From the NCBI RefSeq assembly GCF_018812025.1, contig NC_063058.1, forward strand, positions 19,832,297 to 19,896,296: a DNA stretch of 64,000 nt. The letters are read 5' to 3'. This stretch comes from Megalobrama amblycephala. Taxonomy: Eukaryota; Chordata; Actinopteri; Cypriniformes; Xenocyprididae. The notes beneath the pieces were generated by a model. That model ran no database searches, had not been told where the DNA came from, and saw only the letters and a list, made by a program, of their open reading frames with translations. A program made the position numbers and the translations under genes. How positions within the stretch are numbered: position 1 is the stretch's first letter; the number at the start of each line of letters is the position of its first letter. This document shows positions 24,005 to 36,500 of the stretch, piece after piece.

Positions 24005-24262
24005 TGACATTCACTATCAAAAGAGTTCTTAAAATATTCGATTTTGCATTTCACTGAAGTCATACAGGTTCTTTATGCAACTATAGTCCAGTTTGACTGA
24101 CCACCTGTCTGACATGTCAATATTTTATTTTCATTTTCATTCTTACTGTGCATGATGCACTATAAATACAGTATGACAGATAGGATTTCAACCCATGTTG
24201 ATTTCGTTTCCAGAAATGTCTACCTCAAGCAATTTTAAAAAATGTATCAGTGTGTTTTGACC
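24005..24262 (+). pseudogene. Relic Mx promoter and first coding exon (copy 2)
   Basis: About 220 bases here are repeated almost exactly at 24305-24530 (shared pieces: TTGCATTTCACTGAAGTCAT, CAGGTTCTTTATGCAA, GACTGACCACCTGTCTGACA). The ISRE-like TTTCATTTTC lies at 24129-24138 and TATAAATA at 24161-24168. The exon start ATGTCTACCTCAAGC at 24216 runs into a stop after 13 codons, so as an Mx first exon it is dead, though the promoter core is undamaged and could still start transcription. Confidence 0.7.
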
Positions 24263-24304
24263 ATAAAATGAAACTCATTGAGGTCCAGTGTTGTTTTGGA
24301 CCTC

Positions 24305-24512
24305 ACTGACATTCAATATCAAAACAGTTCTTAAAATATTTGATTTTGCATTTCACTGAAGTCATACAGGTTCTTTATGCAAATATAGTCCAGTTTGACT
24401 GACCACCTGTCTGACATGTCAATATTTTATTTTCATTTTCATTCTTACTGTGCATGATGCACTATAAATACAGTATGACAGATTTCAATCCATGTTGATT
24501 TCTATTCCAGAA
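24305..24512 (+). promoter_or_regulatory. Promoter of Mx gene 2: ISRE-like element and TATA box
   Basis: The sequence TTTCATTTTC at 24431-24440 is the reverse complement of GAAAATGAAA, matching the interferon-stimulated response element core GAAANNGAAA. It stands 23 bases upstream of a TATAAATA box (24463-24470), and the start codon follows at 24513. A start site about 30 bases after TATA leaves a 5' UTR of only about 20 bases, so no upstream exon is needed. The element is the third and most downstream of three tandem copies. Confidence 0.7.
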
Positions 24513-27500
24513 ATGTCTTGCTCAAGGCAAGACATGCTTTCTTCATTTTCTTCAAGTAGAAGCGGTGATAATCCTGAAAACATTCATAATTCACCAAATG
24601 AAAGGTATGTATAAAGTTTAACTAATTTTGTATAGAACATTTGAAAATGAATTACATACATTTTCATGTTTACAGATGGAAAATAAAGGGAGAGGTTCAC
24701 AGTCTTTTAGAAGAGAGGATTCGTCCATACATTGATCTGATAGACACTCTGCGGTCAGTTGGCATTCACAAGGACTTGGCATTACCAACTATTGCAGTGA
24801 TCGGAGACCAGAGTTCTGGAAAAAGCTCTGTGTTGGAAGCGCTGTCTGGAGTTGCATTACCAAGAGGAAGCGGTGAGGACTGGTTTTTACTCTCCTTTGC
24901 TTTAATGGATATTCATATATATTCAAATTGAATGCTAATGCTAATAATAATAATAATAATAATAATAATATTTCTTTAGACAGCACCTGAAGTTGTTTAA
25001 GGGTCCAAGCACCAAAAACCTGTTATGTTTGTACTGATTTTCTTCTTTTACTAAATGTGTATGAGTGTCAAAGACCATAAATTGCAGAGACCCCAAAATT
25101 GGCAGGATGTTCCCAATCTTGCACCGCTCAGGCGCAAATACTCTGAGGTGCTCGGATCTTCACTAAGCTGGACCTCCGCCAACCGGATATGCGAGGGGGA
25201 TGACAGCCACTATGAATATCCGTTATGCCATATGGCCTGGTCAACGCCACCTCCATATTCCAGGATTCATGCACGAGATGCTCCAGGAGTTTCTCTTTCG
25301 ATCCGTCCTGGTCTATGTTGATGATATCCTGATCTCCAGCCAGTGAGTCCGCTCCTGAGCCCGCTCCAGCCAGTGAGTCTGCTCCAGCCAATGAGTTCGC
25401 TCCAGCCAGTGAGTCCGCTCCTGAGCCCGCTCCAGCCAGTGACTCCGCTCCAGAGATCACTCCAGTCCGTGAGTTCGCTCCAGAGCCCACAGAGGAGGTG
25501 GGTACAGAGTCACCGCCTCACTCACGTAAAAAGAGGAAGAGGAGAAGGAAGGCTTCCTCCATCCCTCAAGGCCCGGAGGCCTTGTCAGAGTCTGCTCCAG
25601 CCCCGCATGCGCTTCCTATCAGTCTCGTCACGGCCAAGAGGGCTGTCTTCGCCTTTTATGTCTCGCCGGACCAGTCTGCCAGCCCGAGCCCGCTACCGTC
25701 CCGGAGCAGCCCGAGCCTGCTGTCGTCCCAGAGCAGCCCGCTGCTGTCTCAGAATTGTCAGCTCCATCAGTCCAAAATCCAGTTCCTCGGCTACATCGTC
25801 AACAACAACTGCCTGTCCCAAATCATCTCTTGTCACATCCCAAGGTAACACTTGCATCCTGGTGATTGTGGACCATTTTTTCTAAATCCTGTCATCTGTT
25901 TCCCCTCAAGGGCTTACCCACAGCCATGGAAACTGCCAAACTTTTGTTCAATCAAGTGTTCAGATATTTCGGGATATCTGAGGACATTGTATCCAACAGA
26001 GGGGTCACCCGCGTCACCGTCATTGAATTCGTCTGCCCTCAGGAGCGGTCCCTGGAGAGGAGGGGTTCTGTCACAGAATCACCAGCTCCACCTGCACCCA
26101 GTTTCACTGATCTCAATCACCTGATTACTAATCACCATCCACCTGTCACTCGTCTCACCTCCACCAGATATAAGCACTCACCAAACTCACAGTCTTCGTC
26201 TAGTCCCGTCTTGGACTCCCTCCATGTTCCTCTACCTGCTAATTACCTGTTGTGACCTACCTGTGTAATTCCTCGTCTCCAATGTTCCATCCTCCGATCT
26301 GCTTTCTCCAGTACTCCATCTCCAGTCTCCTTCTCTGGATCCCTTCATCTACCTGTAAATAAGAAAAGTTATTTGTCTATATTATCAGTGACTGTTTGTT
26401 TGTGTTGTTCTTCCCACCTGCTTGTGGATATCCAGCTTGTTTTCTTCACTCATCTGCCGGTTATCTCTGCATTACCATTGCCATCTGCCAGTTTAAAGGT
26501 GCCCTAGAACCTTTTTTCACAAGATGTAATATAAGTCTAAGGTGTCCCCTGAATGTGTCTGTGAAGTTTTAGCTCAAAATCACCCATAGATTTTTTATTA
26601 TTCAATTTTTTGACTGCCTATTTTGGGGCATAATTAGAAATGCGCCGAATACACTGCATAAACAAAGTTCACACAGCTAATATAACCCTCAAAATGGATC
26701 TTTACAAAGTGTTCGTCATGCAGCATATCAAATATAGTAAGTATAGTATTTATTTGGATGTTTACATTTGATTCTGAATGAGTTTTATAGTATGCTCCGT
26801 GGCTAAAGCTAACATTACACACTGCTGGAGAGATTTATAAAGAATGAAGTTGTGTTTATGAATTATACAGACTGCAAGTGTTTAAAAATGAAAATAACGT
26901 CTCTGGTCCCCGTGAATACAGTAAGAAAAAATGGTAACTTTAACCACATTTAACAGCACATTAGCAACATGCTAATTAAACATTTAGAAAGACCATTTAC
27001 AAATATCACTAAAAATATCATGTTATCATGGATCATGTCAGTTATTATTGCTCCATCTGCCATTTTTTGATATTGTCCTTGCTTGCTTACCTGCATAAAG
27101 TCTGTTGATTCGCCTGTGCTGCTCCAGACTTTAATACTGGCTTGTCTAATGCCTTGAACATGGGCTGGTAAATGCAAAAGTTGGGGGTGTACATATTAAT
27201 GATCCCGACTGTTGCGTCACAGTCGGTGTTATGTTGAGATTCGCCTGTTCTTCAGAGGTCTTTTGCACAAATCAAATTTACATATGAACGAGGAAACAAT
27301 GGAGTTTGAGACTCACTGTATGTCATTTCCATGTACTGAACTCTTGTTATTCAACTATGCAGAGGTAAATTCAATTTTCAATTGTAGGGCACCTTTAAAT
27401 AAACTTACTGTCTTTACTCACCATTCTCTAGTCTAATGTTCCCTGACACTATGACATGCGATTCATCTAAATTTAAATGTTGAATATGAGTCCACATACA

Positions 27501-30500
27501 CCACACGTATTATGATCAATCCCTAACTTTCAGTGAAGATTCAAGATGGACTTTGCTATAAAAACAACATCAAAAGATACATTTAAATTGGATCGATAAT
27601 CAACCACATGGGTCATTAGTGCTTGGACCCCAATGTTTGCTACTCACCGCTATTTTTTACAAAATGTTCTTGTCTCATAAACTGTGTTTGCTATAGGAAT
27701 TGTCACCAGATGTCCACTAGAGCTGAGGCTGAAGAAGGTAAAAGTTGGAGTCAACTGGAAGGCTGTTCTATCTTACCATGATAAGAGAATTGAATTTGTG
27801 GATTCATCATTAGTTGAAAGACATGTTATAACAGGTTAGTACAACTGTTTAAAAACTGTTTTCTTTTCAAGTGCGGAATAAAGTAGTTAAAGCTTATAAA
27901 TATACTGTAACGTATTATTGTATGCTTGCTGTCACGTGGTGACTGTAATAACAACGAAGGAGATGATTAAAAATACACAGTCTTTAATACAATGGCAAAC
28001 TCAGGAGAATAACATCCACATTAAATGCAACAATAACCAGCAAAGGAATAAACTGAACAGGGAGTATATATGCAGGGGAAATGCAAGAACTAAATAAGAG
28101 ACAGCTGATGATAATTAATCACAGGAAAAAACAGGAACATAACCGAAATTAAACAGAGCAGGAAAACATGAACTAAAGGAAACAGAACAGAATATCAAAA
28201 TAAGAGTCCATAATTATGAAACTTGCATAATTTTTTTGCTGTGTTACTGTGATGAATTGTCATAGCAGACATCAAGTAACTTGAAAGCAAAATAGAAAAA
28301 CAATAACTTGCAATTACGTTTCAACCACAGATGTTGATACAGAATCAAGAAAGACACAATTTTATGTTTTTGAATTCTAAACTGAAGCAAGGAAATACCT
28401 TATTAACTTCTATACTTTCATTATTCCACAACTTATTTAATATTAATATTTCTCAGCTTGGCTCACAAATCTATATGGTTTGAATGGCCATGATGATGCT
28501 TCTGTTAAAGCCTCATCTAAAACCAAAAGTTAGGCCTAAAAATTAAACTACTTATTTAATTTATAGGTCAGCTTCTCAGTCACACTTTTACAGCAGTGAA
28601 TAAATGTTAACCATTTATGATTAATCATTTGTGGCTTGTGGTAATAAAATAGGTTGATCTTGGACAGTTTCCCAATCAACTAATTTCACACAAAAAGTGT
28701 GAATTCTTGTGTATGCCATGCATTAAAAGAAATGGTTATCACTTTAAGATGCAAGTTATAACACACATCACATATAATAGATTTTATCTGTCCCGCTGTA
28801 GCTAAAAAAATAGATTAAGAATAGATCTTTTCAATATAATAATTAACTAGTATTTTTCTCATCTCAAATCATGCCGTGAAATGGACTGGACTCAGAAAGC
28901 CGTGTCTTAGTATTTTTACAGACAGGCTTAATGGTTACCACTGGCAAATTGTGCAGTTCTGAACTGACAGGCTAGTTGGCACAGTTGTGATTTTAGAGTT
29001 ACATAGGATTTTGTTGTTACATAGGATTTTGTTGAAGATTGTTCCAGAGTTTAGGTGCCAAATAGGAGGTTGATTTTGATAGGTATTATCAGCTGGCCTA
29101 AAGTCTGAGATCGCAATAGACGTGAAGGACTATAATGCTTTAAGAGCTCGCTCAGATACTGGGGAGCTAAACCATTTAGTGCTTTGTCAGTAATTAGCAA
29201 TCTATACACTGTGGTTGCCAGAACTTTACCGTAAAAATACGGTAGCAACGTAAAAAAAAAAATCTGTTAAATTTACGGTAAAATAACATATTTCATTAAC
29301 TGATATTAATGTTAATTTACCAACCTAATGAAGTACTAATATCTGTTTTGCACCTTTATAATACACTGACAATCACCAAACACAGTGGTGATGAGAGTCA
29401 CATGATTAATCAAAGTTCATCACAAGCAGCTTTTCCACAAGCTGAGAAGGACAATACTAATATATAGAAGGTGCACACAGTGTCATTCACACACGCACTA
29501 AACACCAACATGGTAACACACATGACATTTTAAAAATGCAATAAACATTAATTTAACAACATTAGATGTAACATAAAACCCTAATGTACATAACTGATTA
29601 GAAAAAAAATGAGAAAAACTAAGAAACAGTTATTTCAATGAAAATATATCAAATGTGAAGTGTCACGCAGGGAATTGTGGGAATGTCAATTTACGTTTTT
29701 TCACTGTAAATTTTACAATGAATTGTTATTTTCACTTCCAAAAACTGTGAATTTAACGGTATTTTAAATGTACCGTTAGATCTATTACAGTTATTCACCG
29801 TATATAGTATGGGAACTTTCTGTAAACCAATTAACAGTCTTTTACTGTTAAAATCACGATCATTTTTTACAGTGTACGATGTTTAACATGAAGTCAATGC
29901 AGTGTTGACAGAGCCGGGCTGATATGGTAATACTTCCTAGTTCTATTAAGAACTCTAGCTGCAGCATTTTGTACGAGCTGTAGTTTATTTATCAAGCAAG
30001 CAGAACAACCACCCAGTAGAGCGTTACAGTAATCTAGCCTCGAGGTCATGAACGCATGAACTAACAGTTCTGCATTTTTCATTGAGAGCATATGTTGCAG
30101 TTTAGATATATTTTTAAGATGGAAGAATGTGGTTTTGCAGATGCTAGTAACATGGCCTTCAAATTAGTGTTGTCACGGTACCAAAATTCCAGTAGTCGGT
30201 ACCGATACCATGAAAATTTTACGGTTCTCGGTACCAATTTCGGTACCACAGTAAAATCTATTGGAACTATTTTACTATTTTATATAGCCTATTTTAAAAA
30301 CATTAAATATGATTTGGAGTGTGTGTGTTTGTGTGTGTATATATAGGCTACCTCAATGAAATAAAAATATAAATAAATAAATAATTAAATGCTCAAACAT
30401 CCATTGTGTACTGTTGAAAAAACCAGCATATGCTGGTAAGGTAGGTTTTGAAGCTGTATGCTGGTCAAATGCTGGTCCTAAACTGGTCCTGCTGGTCCAT

Positions 30501-33500
30501 ACTAGTCCTAAGCTGGTCCTGGACCAGCATAAACCAGCTCAAACCAGCTCAAACCACCATACCAGCTTCAAAACCTACTTTACCAGCATATGCTCGTTTT
30601 TTCAACAGGGGTAACAGACGTGCGTGTTTATTTTAGCTATTCCGTCAGAGAAACAACACACTACAGCCTGTAAAACTATGAAATAAATATCGGTAAATAA
30701 TTGTAACCTAAATAATAAGAAAGTTAAATATTATTTCAAAAAGCATTCGTTTTTCCACACAAAGACGCGTCATATATAGCCAAAGTCCCGTTATTACTTT
30801 GATATAGCCGCTTTGCGCTTTGAGAGGGATGTGGGACACGAGCAGGAAAGAGACCATTTCTCTTTAATAATATCTTCGTTATCTCCTGATGTTACAAACA
30901 ACTGACACTTGTTGTAAAAGGTCTGAAGAGCGTGTTTTATCCTCCGCAGGGGCAAGACATTCAGGCTATACGGATTCTCGGTACTACCGGTACTACAGAA
31001 ATGCTGGTATCGTCACATTTTCAAAATTTCAGTACCGACTTGGTACCGAAGTACCGGTACTTTTGACAACAATACTTCAAATGAAAGATTGGTATCAAAG
31101 AGCACACCCAGGTTCCTAACTGACGACGAAGACTTAACAGAGCAGCCATCAAGTGTTAGACAGTATTCTAGGTTATTACGTGAAGATGTTTTTGGTCCAA
31201 AAATTAGAATCTATATTTTTTTCTGAATATAGTTGTAGGAAATTACTGGTCACCCAATTTTTTATATCAACTATACATTCCGTTAATTTTGTGAATTGGT
31301 AAGTTTCGTCAGGGCGCGAAGAAATATAGAGCTGAGTATCATCAGAGTAACAATGAAAACGCCATGCTTCCTAATGATATCTCCCAAGGATAGCATGTAC
31401 AGAGTGAAAAGCAACGGTCCTAGTACTGAGCTTTGTGGTACTCCATGTTTAACTTGTGATTGATATGACCTTTCTTCGTTTACTACTACAAACTGATAAC
31501 AGTCAGATAAGTATGATTTGAACCATGACAATGCAATTCCACTAATGCCAACATAATTTTCGAGTCTATTTAAAAGAATATTGTGATCAAAAGTGTCAAA
31601 TGCAGCACTAAGAATATATGCAAGCTTTATTGAATGAGAGCGTAGTAGTACAGGCCAGGTCAAAACAGGGGCAAACAGGAACAGCAAGGGATAAACAGAG
31701 CCATGGTCACAGTACAGGCAGTAGTTTGGGGCAGGCAGATATCATTCACAGTCCAGGTAACAAGATACAGTCCAAAGATATGCAGCAGAGAATCGTAACG
31801 GATAACAGGCAGGATCGGTAACAGGCAGGCAGACAGGCAGACAGACAGGATAACAACGCTCAGAATTGTACACAAGGGTGAAACAAGACTTCGCAATGAT
31901 GTGTGGTGAATGAGAGTCTTTTATAGTCCGGTTAATGTGCTGCAGCTGGGTGTGGTGATTAGTGATTAGTGTGGAGTGTGTGCAGGTAACTGGCAGGGAG
32001 GATTATGGGAATTGGAGTCCGGGAAGTGACAGGAATCGTGACATAATGCCCCCCTCCCGGAAGGCGTGTCCTCACGCCGTGGATGGAACAACCGGGGAGG
32101 TGGGGGGTGGGTGCCCTGGAGACCTACTGGTAGGTGAGGGTGTATGTACTGACAGGTAAGGAGGTCTCCAGGGCAGGTTCTGGGACTCTAGGTGCCACGG
32201 CGGGTCGGGAGCCTTGGGACGCCAAGGCGGGTCAGGAGTGTCAGATAGTCATGAGAGTTCAGGAGCCCTGGGACGCCAAGGCGGCACCTTTAAATCAGTT
32301 ACACATTTTAAACATACTTTTTTTAACATTTACATATTCTTAATTTATATTCTTTACACACTACAAAGCAGTGGTGCTCAAAAAGTTGCTCCAGTACTGG
32401 CACTTTATAATGAGGTTGTTTCTCAATTTCAAGAAAGCAAAGAATGGACTTGTGTTCTCATGGAGACCGTTCTTGACAGGCTCTTTACTCTCACAAGTCA
32501 CCACACATTTTCAAGCTTGCAACAGGAATCTCTTGAGCGAGAACAAGAAAAGTTTAAAACTTTCAGGCTACCGTACGTCATCCGCCTGCAATGTCTTCTG
32601 GGATTTCTAACGGTTTGATTCTCTGAAGTGTGCATTAAATGCACCCTCGATATGAAGAGCACACTTGATACTTCTTGAGAGTTAGAATTACTTTGGTGGT
32701 TGATGATGTAGAATGAGAGCACAAAGATGCAAGATCGCATAAGAATGAATATCGAGAAATGTTCCAAGTATCTCTGCAAAATGGCATTCCCCATTCAGTA
32801 GGCATTTTCAAACCGATGCCTGTTTTTAACCACTTTTTATAACTTCCTTTATAATTAATGAAACTGTTAACACTACAAACATATGTCATGTTTAGCTAAA
32901 TTTATTATTATAAGAATTGTAAATTTACTGCTACAAATCACTGTGGTCAGCACCAATAGCCTTGAGGGCAACACTCCCGCATTTTGCGCAGTTGCGCTTT
33001 GGGTGTCCCAAGTTCGCGTCCTGGCTCGTGGAACTTTCCCTATCCCTCTCTCTCACCAAGTTCGCTTCCTGTCAACTTACTGTTTTGTCATAATAAAGGC
33101 AAAATCGCATAGTATAAATCTTTAAAAAAAAAAAAAAAAAAAAATCACTGTGAATGAAGCACCTTTCCGGTAACTTCACTTCCCAAATATTACCATTATG
33201 AACTAGTGTATTTGTCTCACTGTGTGTTTTATGGCCATTTATGTCAATGAAAAGTGTTAAAGAGAAGCTTCAGGCTCTTCTTTTGCACTACTGTCACTTC
33301 ATTAAAAGGCACTGTTTTCTTAGAAGCCTTTATATAATACATTACCAACGATTTTGGTTGAGAAACATAGTTTGTGTGTTTTACAGCCCAGAATGAACTG
33401 GCAGGAAATGGGGTGGGAATATGTGATAAGCTCATCACTTTAGAGGTCATGTCACCAGATGTGTGTGACTTCACACTGATCGATCTACCTGGAATTGCCC

Positions 33501-36500
33501 GAGTCCCAATTAAAGGACAACCAGAGGATATTGGAAACCAGGTGAGCAGTATAATCTGATTTTACATGTTACATTCAGTGCCACCCCATTTTAAAAAAGT
33601 ATGTTTTTCTTCATGTCTTGTAGATCAAAAGTCTGATAACAAAGTTTATTAAGATAAAAGAGACTATAAACCTGGTAGTGGTCCCTTGTAACACTGACAT
33701 TGCAACAACAGAAGCATTGAAAATGGCACAAGAAGTAGATCCTGAGGGCATAAGAACTATTGGTAATGAAGCAATGATCCACACAACATCTAATATCTAA
33801 TATATATACCTGATACGAGCACCTGTATCAGCCAATAGACATTTTACAAAATAACTGTTTTTCATTCTCACAGCCATTTTGACCAAGCCAGACCTCATAG
33901 ACAAGGGAACAGAGAAGAACATTCTGGACATTATCCAGAACAAAGTGATTCCTCTCCGCAAAGGTTACATCATGGTAAAGTGTAGAGGACAACAGCAGAT
34001 CAATGAGAACATTTCTCTAGAGGAGGCAGCTCAAATGGAGAGAGATTTCTTCCAAAACCATGACTATTTCAGGTTAGAATCTAAGAATATAATTTAACTC
34101 TGAATAACTAAGAATAAAATTTAAACTGTGTTGTGACAGTGAGACTTGATGTGCCCTTATCAGGGTGCTTTGTTCTCCTTACAGAAAAAACACATGAATT
34201 CACATATGCAAAAACACAAGTGAAACACATACTTTGCACATGAGAAACATGGTTTTGGAACATGTGAAATCCATATGATCCTTGATCCCATGCTGCAACC
34301 AATTTTCTAACATGGTTATTTGAACTAAAGTTTCATAAATATTCAGTAAAACTCAGTTGCACCTCCAACTGGCCACTGTAAAAGTTTGCCTTCACAAATT
34401 TCATCTTGAGTTATTTTTATTAATGTTAAATTGCCAAAGCACAGAATTAAAAAAAAAAAAAAAAACTGATAAAAAGTGTTTTCTCTTTACAGATGCCTCT
34501 TGAATGAGGATAAAGCGACAAATAAAAGTCTTGCTATCAAACTGACTCAGCATCTCGTTGATCATATCAAAGTAAGTTATTAAAAGTCTCAAGCTTAGAC
34601 CTATATTCATATTAAGTATCATATTAAGAATGTTGCAGTGGCAGTGTTTATTCTAAATGACTCATCCATTTAAAAAAAAAAATACATTTGCCTTTGTAAT
34701 CTTTAATTGGTAACACTTTACAATAAGGTTCATTAGTTAAACATTAGTTATTAATTAACATGTACTAACCATGAGCAATAAAAATGTAAATGTATATGCT
34801 TTATATAAACAAATCGCCTTCTAAGTTCTTCCGCCAAAACCACACTTTTTTATATTCTTCAAAAAGCTTACGCTGTATGTCCTACGCCTTCCCTATTCTA
34901 CGTACAGAACGAACACAGCGCCAGTTCCATTTTTTCCGTAAGTAGAATAGGGAAGGCATAGGACATACAGCGTAAGCAATTTAAAGAATACGAAAGTGTG
35001 GCTTTGGCGGAAGCACTTAAAAGGCGATCATTTGTTTATATAAAGCATATACATTTTCTTTTTCGAAAATGACCGATCGTTTTGCTAGATAAGACCCTTG
35101 ATTTTAACCTTCAACCCTTCTGGAGGCCATTGAAGTCCACTATAAGGAGAATAATCCTGGAATGTTTTCATCAAAAACCTTAATTTCTTTTCGACTGAAG
35201 AAAGAAAGAAAGACATGAACATCTTGGATGACATGGGGGTGAGTAAATTATCAGGAAAATTTTATTTGAAAGTGAACTAAACCTTGAATGAAAATACAGT
35301 TGTTAATTGTTTATTCATGTTAGTTAACAGTGCATTAACTAATGTTAACAAGATTTTAATAATGTATTAGTAAATTTTGAAATGAACATACAACAAAGGT
35401 TATTAAATGCTGTACAAGTGCAGTTAATTTTTAGTTCATGTTAACTAATGTAGTTAACTAATGTTAACTAATGAACCTTACTGTAAAGTGTTACCCTTTA
35501 ATTAAAAAGGTTCCTGTTCATTCCGACAACAAAGCACTTGAATGCAACAAGCTTGTAATCATGACTTCTGAAGTATGCTAGTTTGCAGTCAGTTGTGAAG
35601 AAAATTTATGCTGCCTTTTCGTGCTATCAGAAATTTCATAATTCCTACTGTCAGATCTGTGGCCATATAGTTAGCAATGCCCAATTCCTATGATCCAATC
35701 AATTCCTGAGGATGAAATCAAATCTATATCCAATTTGCTCCAGACCCTTGCCATTGCTATTGGTAATATACTTCACAATAGGGAAAAAAAGACTATCACA
35801 ACTTCCGTTTCATGCCGACATTGAGCATATTGTGTTCCATAAGTGTTCTGTTTTTTGTTGTTGTTTTACCCACCTTTGTCAGAAATCACTGCCACAGCTC
35901 AATGAGCAGATAAAAAAGCAGTTGTGGGACCTGAGGAATAAGCTCAAAGAGTACAAGGCTGGACCACCACAGGATCCTAAGGGGGCCAAACAGTTCCTCA
36001 TTGAAGTAAAAACTATTTTACCATCACATCTTCTTGCTTTTTCAGAATAATTATTAGAGATCCAAGCACCTATGTTTTCAGTTTAGTCAATCATATGATA
36101 CTGATGTGTTTGCAACGTGAAGTTGTGGCCTCCATGGATTGTTAAAATTGTTTATTGCACACTTTGCCTTGGATTACCCCAGTTAAATCAAGGTAAATTT
36201 CCCATGCTTTGGAGTTCTAATACATTTTGAGCAGTGTGTTGATGTTTGTTACCAATACAGTTGTATCAACTGCATCTGTTATTTTAAAATTGGCAGTTTT
36301 GGAAATCTTCTCCACTTCCAAACTACTTGAACCCTGATGACTGGCACTGACTATATTGACAGCTTTGTCTTGTTTATATATTTCAATTTAGATATGCATC
36401 TAAGATATACAGTGATATCCTCTCCTACTTTACTGAAGGGAATTGTAAGGAAATTACAGATTCTGGTTCTGGTTCCACTGAATGGTTCTGGTTCCCTTTT

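Larger units (their letters stand above)
29050..31612 (-). pseudogene. L2/Maui-like LINE reverse-transcriptase relic, broken by two insertions
   Basis: On the minus strand, 31612-31283 encodes [27 protein letters not shown] and [20 protein letters not shown], the RT palm region of an L2-type LINE, where the usual GS is SS. After the insertion at 30165-31074 the reading resumes at 30091-29894 ([28 protein letters not shown]), and after a second insertion (29210-29880) at about 29210-29050 ([13 protein letters not shown]). These are consecutive parts of one RT open frame, so a single antisense LINE was later interrupted twice. It is dead. Confidence 0.8.

Noticed and set aside
25343..25885. 180-aa serine/proline/arginine-rich frame
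   Set aside because: It is an out-of-frame reading of the degenerate repeat within the Gypsy pol relic.
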